Shown: in pieces, positions 28,000 to 37,297 of the stretch | How positions within the stretch are numbered: the stretch's first letter is position 1 | Layout of the letters: every line of letters begins with the position of its first letter | From: Olsenella profusa DSM 13989 | Lineage (GTDB): Bacteria; Actinomycetota; Coriobacteriia; Coriobacteriales; Atopobiaceae | Assembly (NCBI RefSeq): GCF_030811115.1 | Contig: NZ_JAUSQK010000001.1 | Span: 744,001 to 808,000 of the forward strand | Direction of reading: 5' to 3' | Length of the DNA: 64,000 bases | The notes under the pieces: model-generated | The model's input: only the letters and a program-made list of their open reading frames with translations | Told to the model about the DNA's origin: nothing | The model's database searches: none | Program-made: the position numbers and the translations under genes

Positions 28000-30075
28000 A
28001 TGGCTACAGGCACTGGAAAGGTAAAGAACCTCGCACTCGTGGGCCAAGGTGGCGTGGGCAAGACCATGCTGGCCGAGGCCATGCTGCACCTCACGGGCAA
28101 GACGTCCCGTCTGGGCGGTCACGCCGGCACCAAGCCCACGCTTGACTACGATGCCGAGGAGGGCGCTCGCGGCTTCTCCATCTCCACCACCATCGCGCCC
28201 GTCGAATACGGGGGCTGCCGCATCAACGTGCTGGATGCCCCGTGCTATCCCGACTTCGTGGGCGATGCCTACGGTGCCCTCGCCGCAGCCGAGACCGCCC
28301 TGTTCGTCATCGATGCCGCCGCTGGTCCCGGTGCCATCACCACGCGCCTGTGGTATGCGGCCGAGGATTTCTCGCTGGCGCGTGCCCTCTTCATCAACCG
28401 CCTCGACCGACCCGACGCGGATTGGGACACCGCCCTGCTTGCGGCTCAGGAGCGCTATGGCAATCGCCTTGCCGCCGTCACCATCCCCATGGGGTCGGGC
28501 GAGGCGTTCTCCGGCATCGTCGACGTGGTGCACCAGAAGGCCCGCACGCTCAGGGACGGGAAGGTGGAGACGACGGACGTGCCCGCCGAGTATGCGGATG
28601 CCGCACGTCAGGCCCATGACCAGCTCGTCGAGCTTGTTGTGGAGGCCGATGACGACCTCATGATGAAGTACCTGGATGGCCAGCCCATCACGCCTGAGGA
28701 ACTCGAGGGCCTGCTTGCCCAGGCCCTCATGCAGCGCGTGTTCGTGCCCGTGTTCGCCGGTTCCTGCGTGCGTGAGGAGGGCGTCATCTCGCTGCTCGAG
28801 GATGTGGCGGAGTGGTTCCCCACGATGGCCGACTATGGCCGCGTGCCGCTCGTGAACGGCGAGGAGCTGGAGATCTCCCCGGATGACGATCGTCCCGTGG
28901 CCTTCGTGTTCAAGAGCCTGCAGGATCAGCAGAACGGCAAGCTCTCCTTCATCAAGGTGCTGGCAGGTACCATCACCCCTGGAACGGAGCTCACCTGCGC
29001 CCGCACGCGCAAGACGGAGCGTCTCGGCCACCTCTATCGGATGACGGGACGCGAGACCGTCGACCTCAAGCAGGTGGCCGCGGGCGACGTCTGCGTGGTG
29101 CCCAAGCTCGAGGCGCTCACGGGTGATACGCTCTCGGTGACGGGAAAGGTGGAGGCAGCGGCCTTCCGCTTCCCCAACTCGCTCTACCGCGTGGCCATCG
29201 AGCCGGACGAACGCGGCAGCGAGGGCAAGGTCTATGCCTTCCTGGAGAGGAGCGCCGAGGCCGATCCCACGCTCTCCGTGGCCCGTGACGAGGACACCGG
29301 TCAGACGGTTGTCTCCGCCATCGGCGAGGCGCAGGTGAGCGTCCTGCTCGATCGCCTGGAGGAGCGGACGGGGACCTCCGCGCACACCGTCAGGCTGCGG
29401 ATTCCCTATCGTGAGACCATCCGTCGCGTGGCCAGCGCGCAGGGCCGCCACAAGAAGCAGACCGGTGGTGCCGGCCAGTATGGCGACTGCTGGCTGCGTG
29501 TGGAGCCCAACCCCGGGGCCGGCTATGAGTTCGTGGACGAGGTCGTGGGCGGCCATGTCCCGCGCAACTTCATCCCGGCCATCGACAAGGGCGTGCAGGA
29601 GACCATGGCCGACGGCGTGCTTGCGGGCTATCCCATGATCGATGTCAAGGTCGCCGTGTATGACGGCTCGTACCACCCGGTGGACTCCAACGAGATGGCC
29701 TTCAAGACGGCGGCGCGCATCGGCTTCCAGAAGGCCGTGGCACAGGCGGAGCCCGTGCTGCTGGAGCCCATGGCACACCTCTCCATCACCGTGCCCGACA
29801 GCTATGCCGGCTCCGTGATGGGCGACGTCTCCGCATCGCGCGGCCGCATCGAGGGCATGAACGCCGCGTCCGACAAGGGTGCCCTGGCGGGATCGACCAC
29901 CATAGAGGCGACGATCCCCTACGCCGAGGTCACGGACTACGCCACGCGCCTTCGATCGCTCTCGCGCGGTACCGGTGAGTTCACGCTCGAGCTCTCCGGC
30001 TACGAGCAGGTGCCGCACGATGTGCAGGAGAGGCTGGCGGCCGAGTACGAGCAAAAGCGGGCAGGGGGCAGGTAG
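28000..30075 (+). CDS. EF-G paralogue (FusA2-like) with degenerate G motifs
   Basis: 691 residues with the full EF-G domain layout, including the domain IV segment KKQTGGAGQYGDCWLRVEP and C-terminal GDVSASRGRIEGM. The GTPase motifs depart from EF-G: G1 is GQGGVGKT instead of AHIDAGKT, G3 is DAPCYPDF (79-86) instead of DTPGHVDF so the catalytic His is Tyr83, and G4 is NRLD instead of NKMD. Such paralogues (FusA2/EF-G-like) occur in actinobacteria with unclear roles. It is not the housekeeping fusA, which should lie in a ribosomal operon elsewhere. ATG 28000 follows GAGGAGGGATC. Confidence 0.88.
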   Translation: MATGTGKVKNLALVGQGGVGKTMLAEAMLHLTGKTSRLGGHAGTKPTLDYDAEEGARGFSISTTIAPVEYGGCRINVLDAPCYPDFVGDAYGALAAAETALFVIDAAAGPGAITTRLWYAAEDFSLARALFINRLDRPDADWDTALLAAQERYGNRLAAVTIPMGSGEAFSGIVDVVHQKARTLRDGKVETTDVPAEYADAARQAHDQLVELVVEADDDLMMKYLDGQPITPEELEGLLAQALMQRVFVPVFAGSCVREEGVISLLEDVAEWFPTMADYGRVPLVNGEELEISPDDDRPVAFVFKSLQDQQNGKLSFIKVLAGTITPGTELTCARTRKTERLGHLYRMTGRETVDLKQVAAGDVCVVPKLEALTGDTLSVTGKVEAAAFRFPNSLYRVAIEPDERGSEGKVYAFLERSAEADPTLSVARDEDTGQTVVSAIGEAQVSVLLDRLEERTGTSAHTVRLRIPYRETIRRVASAQGRHKKQTGGAGQYGDCWLRVEPNPGAGYEFVDEVVGGHVPRNFIPAIDKGVQETMADGVLAGYPMIDVKVAVYDGSYHPVDSNEMAFKTAARIGFQKAVAQAEPVLLEPMAHLSITVPDSYAGSVMGDVSASRGRIEGMNAASDKGALAGSTTIEATIPYAEVTDYATRLRSLSRGTGEFTLELSGYEQVPHDVQERLAAEYEQKRAGGR

Positions 30076-30363
30076 ACCGACCGGACTGCCTGTTGCGCCT
30101 CGAGTGCTCCTGCCCTCACGGCAAGAGACCCCTGTTGTGAGGGCACTATCTCTGGCCGGCTGGAGGCGCCGCGCCGCCGTACAGGCGAAACCCTCCCCAG
30201 CGGCATCCGTCTTTCCACGCACGCCTGTTAGGGTATGTTCAGCTGTGAGGGAGACGGCACGGGGTGGGCGCAGGTGCGTCCAAAGGGGATGCGTCCGGTG
30301 CCCCACGGTACGGGGTCGTGGGGGGTTGCCCTGCGTGCCAGGAGCGCACGGGAGGGGAAGCGC

Positions 30364-31035
30364 ATGGAAGAAGTCAGGGTAATCGAGCTCAAGGAGAGCG
30401 TCTTCGCCGACAATGACGCCGAGGCGGACCGCGTGCGTGAGGACCTCAGGTCTCGCGGGCAGTTCCTCCTCAACGTGATGAGCTCGCCCGGATCCGGCAA
30501 GACCGCCACGCTTGCGCGCCTCATCAACCTTCTCAAGGACGACTATCGTATAGGTGTCATGGAGGCCGACATCGACGGTGCCGTGGACACCGACCGCATC
30601 ATCTCGCAGACGGGCGCCCGCGCCATCCAGCTTCACACGGGCGGCATGTGCCACCTCGACGCCGGCATGACGCGCACGGGCATCGATTCACTTGACGCTA
30701 CAGGCCTTGACCTTGTCTTTCTTGAAAACGTCGGCAACCTTGTATGCCCCGCCGAGTTCGACACCGGGGCCTCCAAGAACGCCGTGATCCTCTCCGTTCC
30801 CGAGGGAGACGACAAGCCGCTCAAGTACCCCCTCATGTTCGAGAGGGCCGACATCGTCCTCCTCAACAAGATCGACGTGCTGCCCTACTTCGACTTCGGC
30901 CTCGATGCGTTCGAGGCCTATCTCCGCCAGCGCAACCCCAACTGCCAGCTCATCAGGATTTCAGCCAAGACGGGTGAGGGCATGGACCAGCTCGCCGATT
31001 GGGTTCGTCACGAAGTCGACCTCTGGAGGGCGTAG
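30364..31035 (+). CDS. hypB: HypB-family nickel-insertion GTPase
   Basis: GTPase that helps load nickel into NiFe hydrogenase (or urease) with HypA. 223 residues from ATG 30364 (GGGAGGGG upstream). It has P-loop SSPGSGKT (40-47), EADID switch residues, the metal-site motif GGMCHLDAGM (Cys96, His97), ENVGNLVCP and NKID. It lacks both the N-terminal CxxCGC high-affinity nickel site and a His-rich stretch. It is followed three bases later by a large Fe-S flavoprotein gene and then by hypA. Confidence 0.92.
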   Translation: MEEVRVIELKESVFADNDAEADRVREDLRSRGQFLLNVMSSPGSGKTATLARLINLLKDDYRIGVMEADIDGAVDTDRIISQTGARAIQLHTGGMCHLDAGMTRTGIDSLDATGLDLVFLENVGNLVCPAEFDTGASKNAVILSVPEGDDKPLKYPLMFERADIVLLNKIDVLPYFDFGLDAFEAYLRQRNPNCQLIRISAKTGEGMDQLADWVRHEVDLWRA

Positions 31036-31038
31036 AGG

Positions 31039-33945
31039 ATGCCGGAACAGTTTGAGCAGCCCCGCTCCACCTACCAGAGCGAGGCAGGGCGCAATGCAGC
31101 CGTGGCCAAGCTCGGCCGCAAGATCACTGACGTCGTCAAGCACAAGATCGGTGGCGTGAAGACCGATGACCCAGAGTACTGGGGCCTCAAGGAGGTCCTC
31201 ACGGATGAGATGGTCGACCTCGCCAACCGCATGAAGCTCCGCCAGTTCTACGACTTTGACGGCATGATGGCCCTCGCTCCCCAGATCGAGCCCGCGCACC
31301 TGCAGGAGCTTCTCGACCAGATGAGCGTCGTTGGCATCATCGAGTACGACTACGGTGACCATTACAACGATGACGGCCCCGTCGCAGACGCACCGCGCAC
31401 CAAGCGCTGGCGCCTGCCGTTCTTCGTGCCGGGCTCGGCCGAGCTCTTCAACTCGAGCAAGGACCGCGTCGACAAGAATCCCGCAGTGGCAAGCTTCTTC
31501 GAGCGCATGACCTTCATTCCGCTTGCGGGCGTCACCCAGATGGTCCCGCCCGGCGGCGACGGCATCGGCATGCACGTCATCCCCGTCGAGGAGGCCGTCA
31601 ACTTCCAGAACGAGGCCATCAAGGTTGAGCGCATCTCCCATTGGCTCAAGAAGTACGAGGGGCACATCGCGGCTGGCATTTGCTCCTGCCGCTACTCGCG
31701 CACCAAGCTGGGCGAGGGCTGCGCCGATGACCCTGACGACTGGTGCATTCAGGTGGGCGACATGGCCGACTACACCGTCGAGACGGGCCGCGCCCACTAC
31801 ATCACGACCGATGAGGCGCTCGAGATCCTCAAGCGCGCCGAGGACAACGGCTTTGTCCACCAGATCACCAACATCGACGGGGAGAACAAGATCTTCGACA
31901 TCTGCAACTGCGACGTGAAGATCTGCAACGCCTTGCGCACGAGCATGCTCTTCAACACGCCCAACCTCTCGCGCAGCTCCTACACCGCCAGGGTGACACC
32001 TGAGAACTGCGTTGCCTGTGGCCTGTGCGTGGAGTCCTGCCCCGCAGGCGCCGTGAAGCTTGGCCAGAGGCTCTGCCGTGCCAACGGCGAGCAGCCCAAG
32101 TATCCGCGCGCCATCCTTCCCGACGCCATCCGCTGGGGCAAGTACGCCTGGGACGAGAACTACCGCGACACCGCCCGCATGCACAACACCTGGCCCACAG
32201 GCTCCGCTCCCTGCAAGGCAGCCTGCCCGGCGCACGTTCCCGTGCAGGCCTATCTCCAGAAGGCCAAGGAGGGCAAGTACCAGGAGGCCGTCGAGCTTAT
32301 CCGCACGATGAACCCATTCCCCGCCGTGTGCGGCCGCATCTGCAACAAGCGCTGCGAGGACGCCTGCACGCGCGGCACCATCGACGAGCCCGTCTCCATC
32401 GATGCGGTCAAGAAGTTCGTGGCCGACTACGACCTCGCGCAGGCGGGGCACGCCGTTCCGGGCCGCGCGGTGCCTTCCCTCCACGGCCGCTTCGACCAGA
32501 GGATCGCCATCATCGGTGCCGGTCCCGCAGGCCTCTCCTGCGCTTACTACCTTGCACTTCTCGGCTACTCTCCCGTCGTGTTCGAGAAACGCGAGCAGCC
32601 CGGCGGCATGATGATGTACGGGATTCCCTCCTATAAGCTCGAGAAGGACGTGCTTCTCGCCGAGGTCGAGATCATCAAGAGCCTGGGCGTCGAGATCCGC
32701 TGCGGTGTCGAGGTGGGCCGCGACATTACGCTCGGCCAGCTGCGCGAGCAGGGCTTCGAGGCCTTCTTCGTGGCCGTTGGCTGCCAGGGCGGCAGGCGTC
32801 CCGGCGTCCCCGGTGACACCGCAGAGGGCACCGACGTGGCCGTGCACTACCTTGAGGACTCCATGTCCAAGGGCAACCCTGCGCTGGCAGGCGACGTCGT
32901 GGTCGTCGGTGGCGGTAACGTGGCCGTGGACTGTGCCATGAACGCCAAGCGCCGCGGCGCCGGCATCGTCACGATGGTCTCGCTCGAGCAGCGAGACGAG
33001 ATGCCCGCAACCAACGCCGAGATCGTCGAGACCCTCGAGGACGGCGTCTGCGTCCAGAACGGCTGGGGGCCCAAGGAGGTCCTGACCGATGAGGACGGAC
33101 GCGTCACGGGCGTCATCTTCAAGCGCTGCACGCAGGTCATCGACCCCAAGACTAAGCGCTTTTCGCCGCTCTATGACGAGGACGAGACCATGGCCGTGGC
33201 CTGCGACCAGGTGGTCTTCGCCATCGGCCAGGCCATCGAGTGGGGCGGTCTTCTCGACGGGCGCTCCGTCACCTTCCACCACGGCAACTATCCGCAGGCA
33301 GACGCCCTCACCTTCCAGACGGCCGACCCCGACATCCTTGTGGGTGGCGACGTCCTCACGGGCCCCAAGTTTGTGATTGACGCCATTGCCGCCGGTCACT
33401 ATGCGGCCGAGTCGCTTCACCGTCGCGTACAGGCCGGCGCGAGCATGACCATCGGTCGTGACCGTCACGACTACCTTGAGTTTGACAAGGATGACCTTCT
33501 CATCGACTCCTACGACAACGCCGGGCGCCAGGAGGAGGGCATGGACCTCGAGGGTGCCGATCGCTTCCGCGACACGCACCGCACGCTCACGGCCGAGCAG
33601 GTGGCTACAGAGACCAGGCGTTGCCTGAGCTGCGGCCTCTCGGTTGTCGACCCCAACAAGTGCATCGGCTGCGGCATCTGTACGACACGCTGCAAGTTTG
33701 ACGCCATCCACATCTACCGTGACCATCCCGAGATGTCCGACATGCGTGCGGCAGAGGACAAGGTGGCTGGGCTTGCTTCCTATGCAATCAAGCGTGCCAT
33801 AAGGATCGTTGCCAACTCTGGCTCCGAGGAGGCCAAGATCATGCGCGAGAAGCGCCGCGAGTACGATCGCACCCACAGGGAGCTCGAGCGCACGCACCCC
33901 TACACAGGCAACGCAAGCGACGAGACGCGCAGGGAGAACGCGTAG
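31039..33945 (+). CDS. Multidomain FAD/NAD(P) and Fe-S oxidoreductase, 968 aa
   Basis: Fusion protein. Residues 1-310 hold an N-terminal region with Cys-rich CSCRYSR and CNCDVKIC segments. About 317-340 is a ferredoxin-like site CVACGLCVESCPAGA. About 390-460 is a GltD/DPYD-type Fe-S domain (CKAACPAHVPV; CGRICNKRCEDACTRG). About 485-800 contains FAD binding IGAGPAGLSCAYYLA and NAD(P) binding VVGGGNVAVDCA. The C-terminus has another site, CIGCGICTTRCKFDA. It probably moves electrons between NAD(P)H and ferredoxin-type carriers, but partners are unknown. It is enclosed by hypB and hypA with gaps of three and zero bases, so an operon is near certain. Confidence 0.88.
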   Translation: MPEQFEQPRSTYQSEAGRNAAVAKLGRKITDVVKHKIGGVKTDDPEYWGLKEVLTDEMVDLANRMKLRQFYDFDGMMALAPQIEPAHLQELLDQMSVVGIIEYDYGDHYNDDGPVADAPRTKRWRLPFFVPGSAELFNSSKDRVDKNPAVASFFERMTFIPLAGVTQMVPPGGDGIGMHVIPVEEAVNFQNEAIKVERISHWLKKYEGHIAAGICSCRYSRTKLGEGCADDPDDWCIQVGDMADYTVETGRAHYITTDEALEILKRAEDNGFVHQITNIDGENKIFDICNCDVKICNALRTSMLFNTPNLSRSSYTARVTPENCVACGLCVESCPAGAVKLGQRLCRANGEQPKYPRAILPDAIRWGKYAWDENYRDTARMHNTWPTGSAPCKAACPAHVPVQAYLQKAKEGKYQEAVELIRTMNPFPAVCGRICNKRCEDACTRGTIDEPVSIDAVKKFVADYDLAQAGHAVPGRAVPSLHGRFDQRIAIIGAGPAGLSCAYYLALLGYSPVVFEKREQPGGMMMYGIPSYKLEKDVLLAEVEIIKSLGVEIRCGVEVGRDITLGQLREQGFEAFFVAVGCQGGRRPGVPGDTAEGTDVAVHYLEDSMSKGNPALAGDVVVVGGGNVAVDCAMNAKRRGAGIVTMVSLEQRDEMPATNAEIVETLEDGVCVQNGWGPKEVLTDEDGRVTGVIFKRCTQVIDPKTKRFSPLYDEDETMAVACDQVVFAIGQAIEWGGLLDGRSVTFHHGNYPQADALTFQTADPDILVGGDVLTGPKFVIDAIAAGHYAAESLHRRVQAGASMTIGRDRHDYLEFDKDDLLIDSYDNAGRQEEGMDLEGADRFRDTHRTLTAEQVATETRRCLSCGLSVVDPNKCIGCGICTTRCKFDAIHIYRDHPEMSDMRAAEDKVAGLASYAIKRAIRIVANSGSEEAKIMREKRREYDRTHRELERTHPYTGNASDETRRENA

Positions 33946-34290
33946 ATGCACGAGCTAGGCATTGTCGTGCACGTGATCGATATGGTCGAAGAGGCCGCCC
34001 GCAAGAACGGCGTGAGCAAGGTGGTGCGCGTTGACCTCGAGGTGGGCGAGGTCAGCACCATCGTACCCAGCTACTTTCGCGACTGCTTCGAGTGGGCGAA
34101 GCTCCGCACGGAGCACATGCGCGAGTGCGAGCTCAACATGATCATCGTGGCAGGCATTTCGTACTGCCGAGACTGCAAGAAGACCTACCGAACGACGGAG
34201 TACGGGAAGGCCTGTCCTGTCTGCGGAGGCCACAACACCTACCTCGTGACCGGCCGCGACGTGATGGTGAAGGACATCCAGGCAGTGTAG
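33946..34290 (+). CDS. hypA: HypA-family nickel metallochaperone
   Basis: 114 residues. The N-terminal MHE nickel-binding tip is present (MHELGIV), and the zinc site is formed by Cys74/Cys77 (YCRDC) and Cys90/Cys93 (CPVCGG). It normally delivers nickel to hydrogenase large subunit with HypB. It begins directly at the stop of the Fe-S oxidoreductase gene. No hypC, D, E, F or hydrogenase structural gene is in the window. Confidence 0.92.
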   Translation: MHELGIVVHVIDMVEEAARKNGVSKVVRVDLEVGEVSTIVPSYFRDCFEWAKLRTEHMRECELNMIIVAGISYCRDCKKTYRTTEYGKACPVCGGHNTYLVTGRDVMVKDIQAV

Positions 34291-34440
34291 CGACTGCTCC
34301 GCGTGCATGTGCGATGCAATCGCCAACAGGCATGGGCGAGCCTCGCTGCCCGCGTCCCCGAAAGACGTCCGTGGGCATACTTTGCTAAAATCGAAAGCCA
34401 AGACTTCTGTCTGCCAGTTCAGGAGGTTGCGCACACGCGC

Positions 34441-35790
34441 ATGGACATAGCCCTCTCCATTACGGTCACCGTACTGCTCACCATCGCAAACGGCTACTTC
34501 TCGATGTCCGAGATGGCCCTCTCCACGGCACGCAAGGTGCTGCTCGATCACGACGCCGAGGAGGGTGACCGTCGTGCCGCAGCTGCCTCAGCCGTCGTCG
34601 AGAATCCCGACCGCTTCCTCGCCGCCATTCAGGTGGGCATCACGCTTTTGGGCTTCTTTAGCTCCGCCTTTGCGGCGACCAGCCTCTCTGCGCCGTTCGG
34701 GGCTTGGTTTGCGTCGTTGGGTGTCGACGAGAGCATCGCCACGGGTCTGGCCACGGTCATCATCACGCTCGTCGTCTCGTACTTCTCCATCGTGGTGGGA
34801 GAGCTCGTGCCCAAGCGCATGGCCATGGCCGATGCCGAGGGCATGGCCAAGCGTGTGGTGGAGGCCATCAGTGGCTTTTCGCATCTGGTTCGCCCGCTGG
34901 TGGCGCTTACGGCCGCCAGCGCAGACGGTCTTGCCTGCCTGCTGCACGTGAAGAGCACGGACGATCGCCAGGACGTCTCCGAGGACGAGATCCGCTACAT
35001 GGTGACGGACTCCGACGAACTCTCCGACGAGGAGAAGTCCATGATTCACGAGGTCATCGACCTCGGTGACACCAACGCTCGCGAGGTCATGGTGCCGCGC
35101 GTGGACGTGACCTTCATGGAGGACGACTCCACGCTGGGCGACGTGCTCGACGTCATGCGTCGCACGGGCTACTCGCGCATCCCCATCTACCATGAGGATC
35201 TCGACCGCATCGTGGGCATCGCCCACATCAAGGACCTCATTGGCCCCGTCCTTGACGATCATGCGGCAGGCGAGGACATCCGCACGTACGTGCGCAAACC
35301 CGACTTCGTGCCCGACACCAAGGACATCATCCCTCTGCTCTCCGAGATGCGTGGCGCGCACGACCAGATGGTCATCGTGGTGGACGAATACGGTGGTACG
35401 GCCGGTGTCATCACGATTGAGGACATCGTTGAGGAGGTCGTGGGTGAGATCGAGGATGAGTTCGATCCCGACAACAAGTACCTGACACGCCTCTCGGATC
35501 GCGAGTGGCTCGTGGACGGACGCTTCTCCATAGACGATGCCATCGAGTTGGGGTGGCCCATCCAGGACTCCGAGGAGTACGAGACCATTGCGGGCTTCGT
35601 GTTGGACGTCGCCGACGGCCTGCCCAGGCCCGGCGAGGAGTTCAATGTGGACGGCTATGTATTCCACGTGCAGTCCATGCGCGGCAGACGCGTGTCGCTG
35701 CTGCGCGTGACGGCTCCCGAGCAGTCCCTCGAGGCGGGGGACGCCGAGCGGGATGACGGCGCCTCCCCCGAGGAGCAGGGCGACGGTTAG
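34441..35790 (+). CDS. CNNM/CorC-type transporter (hemolysin family)
   Basis: 449 residues: a DUF21/CNNM membrane domain (about 1-190, with MDIALSITVTVLLTIANGYF, VGITLLGFFSSAFAAT and VIITLVVSYFSIVVGELVPK), a CBS pair (REVMVPRVDVTFME; IVGIAHIKDLIGP) and a C-terminal CorC_HlyC domain (DGRFSIDDAIEL). Family members are linked to magnesium/cobalt efflux; the hemolysin name is historical. ATG 34441 has an AGGAGG unusually far upstream (12-14 bases). An extended -10 TGCTAAAAT near 34383-34391 is a likely promoter. Confidence 0.9.
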   Translation: MDIALSITVTVLLTIANGYFSMSEMALSTARKVLLDHDAEEGDRRAAAASAVVENPDRFLAAIQVGITLLGFFSSAFAATSLSAPFGAWFASLGVDESIATGLATVIITLVVSYFSIVVGELVPKRMAMADAEGMAKRVVEAISGFSHLVRPLVALTAASADGLACLLHVKSTDDRQDVSEDEIRYMVTDSDELSDEEKSMIHEVIDLGDTNAREVMVPRVDVTFMEDDSTLGDVLDVMRRTGYSRIPIYHEDLDRIVGIAHIKDLIGPVLDDHAAGEDIRTYVRKPDFVPDTKDIIPLLSEMRGAHDQMVIVVDEYGGTAGVITIEDIVEEVVGEIEDEFDPDNKYLTRLSDREWLVDGRFSIDDAIELGWPIQDSEEYETIAGFVLDVADGLPRPGEEFNVDGYVFHVQSMRGRRVSLLRVTAPEQSLEAGDAERDDGASPEEQGDG

Positions 35791-35822
35791 CGCACCAGGC
35801 TACGCCTGCGGCGTGGCACTGG

Positions 35823-35828
35823 TACAAT
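35823..35828 (+). promoter_or_regulatory. Possible -10 element before the coiled-coil gene
   Basis: TGGTACAAT is an extended -10 placed 40 bases before the ATG at 35866. No good -35 is visible. Confidence 0.4.
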
Positions 35829-35865
35829 GCAGGGCATGTATACGTTGCAAGGGAAGGTTTGCCCC

Positions 35866-37227
35866 ATGGCGCAGCTCATCGAAATCAAGAGGGTCGAGGT
35901 TGGGCTCACCAACCTCAGGGCGCGCGTTCGCCTGAGTGACGACGCACCCCTCATGACCAGCGAGGACCTTGTTGCCACCACGCGCATCTACTATCTCATG
36001 CCGCACATCGTCGAGCATGTGTGCCTGGGGGACGCGAACGATACCTTCAAGGACGTGATGGGTGACACCGAGATACCCCACCTGCTCGAGCATATGGTGG
36101 TCGAGCTGCTCTCGCAGTCAAGCGAGTCCGGCGAGGTCACCTCGGGCCGCACCTTCCCCGTGGAGGACGACGGGCGCAGCTACGACATCGAGGTCTCCTG
36201 CCCCGACGACGTGCTGGTGATGGGCGCGCTGTCCAGTGTCGTGTGGATTGCCAACTGGGCCTATGGTGGCGGTGGCGAGCCCGAGCCCGACGTCGAGGCC
36301 ATCGTGGCGGGACTCACCAACATGGTGCAGCACATCGGCGAGGTTCATGCCATGACGTACCAGCAGCAGGTCGAGGAGCAGCTGCAGGCCGAGCTCAATG
36401 CTGCGTACGAGGAGAGGTACCGCGAGCGCCAGGCGCAGATCGAGGCGCGCGAGGCGGAGATAGCCGCCCGGCGTGCGGAGGTGCGGGCCGAGGCGGAGAG
36501 GCTCGCCGAAGAGGAGCGCCAGCGCCGCGAAGAGGAGGAGCGCGCCCGCAAGGAGGCCGAGGAGGCCGCCCGCCGGGCACAGCGGCCCTCATGGGCGGTT
36601 GACCTCGAGGCGTACGACCGAGCCCAGAAGGCTCGGCGTCAGGCGGCCGCCGAGGATGGCGCCCCCACCGCCGCCACCCCTGTCCCAGAGGCGGAGGACT
36701 CGATGGAGTCCGTGCCTGGGCCCGAGCCCACCGAGGCGCCGGAACCCGCCCGCATCGAGCAGGAGCCAGAGCCTGAGAGGGAGCCCGAACCCGCACCGTC
36801 TGCCGGAGAGGAGCCGGAGTCGCAGTCGCCTGCGGCCAGCGACGCCTCCTCCCAGGATGAGAGCGAAAACTTTGCCGCTCAGCTGAGCAGCCTCTTTCGC
36901 TCCCAGCCCAAGGTCGAGTCCGTCGTCCCCGACGAGACCGTCGCGTACGCCTGCCCCCACGACGCGGATGTGCCCGAGGAGGAGGCTCCCCCGCAACCTG
37001 TCGAGCCGGCGCCTGTGGCGGACATCCCGGGACCCCTCGCGGATGACGACTATGAGTTCCCCGAGCCGGAAGAGGAGCCTGGGGAAGAGGACTACGATGA
37101 CGAGTACGACTACCCCGAGCCGGATGAGGAACCCATCCAGGACCCCCGCCCGGGGCCGGTGCGTCCGGAGCCCTCCCATTCCTGGGAGGATGACGAGCAC
37201 ATCCCAGGTCCACATAGAGTACGCTAG
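35866..37227 (+). CDS. Protein with cyanophycin-synthetase-like N-domain, coiled coil and acidic tail
   Basis: 453 residues from ATG 35866 (GGGAAGG upstream). Residues 1-130 align by eye with the N-terminal domain of cyanophycin synthetase: YLMPHIVEHVC corresponds to LPxLVEHxC, HLLEHMVVELLSQSS to HIVEHIALELQELAG, and YDIEVSCPDDV to YNVVFEY. The ATP-grasp and Mur-ligase domains are absent. Residues ~150-225 are a long charged coiled coil (EAEIAARRAEVRAEAERLAE), and the rest is Pro/Glu-rich and very acidic. This is not a cyanophycin synthetase; I infer a binding or scaffold role. Downstream lies a YtxH gene. Confidence 0.7.
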   Translation: MAQLIEIKRVEVGLTNLRARVRLSDDAPLMTSEDLVATTRIYYLMPHIVEHVCLGDANDTFKDVMGDTEIPHLLEHMVVELLSQSSESGEVTSGRTFPVEDDGRSYDIEVSCPDDVLVMGALSSVVWIANWAYGGGGEPEPDVEAIVAGLTNMVQHIGEVHAMTYQQQVEEQLQAELNAAYEERYRERQAQIEAREAEIAARRAEVRAEAERLAEEERQRREEEERARKEAEEAARRAQRPSWAVDLEAYDRAQKARRQAAAEDGAPTAATPVPEAEDSMESVPGPEPTEAPEPARIEQEPEPEREPEPAPSAGEEPESQSPAASDASSQDESENFAAQLSSLFRSQPKVESVVPDETVAYACPHDADVPEEEAPPQPVEPAPVADIPGPLADDDYEFPEPEEEPGEEDYDDEYDYPEPDEEPIQDPRPGPVRPEPSHSWEDDEHIPGPHRVR

Positions 37228-37297
37228 GCATGGCACGCCGCATGGCGCGGGTTCGTCAGCCGTCCTGGTTGGTTGCCAGGAGCGATAGGAGGATGTC

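Noticed and set aside
30961-33951. A 996-codon minus-strand frame
   Set aside because: Antisense of the Fe-S oxidoreductase, whose cysteine and FAD motifs are clear on the plus strand.
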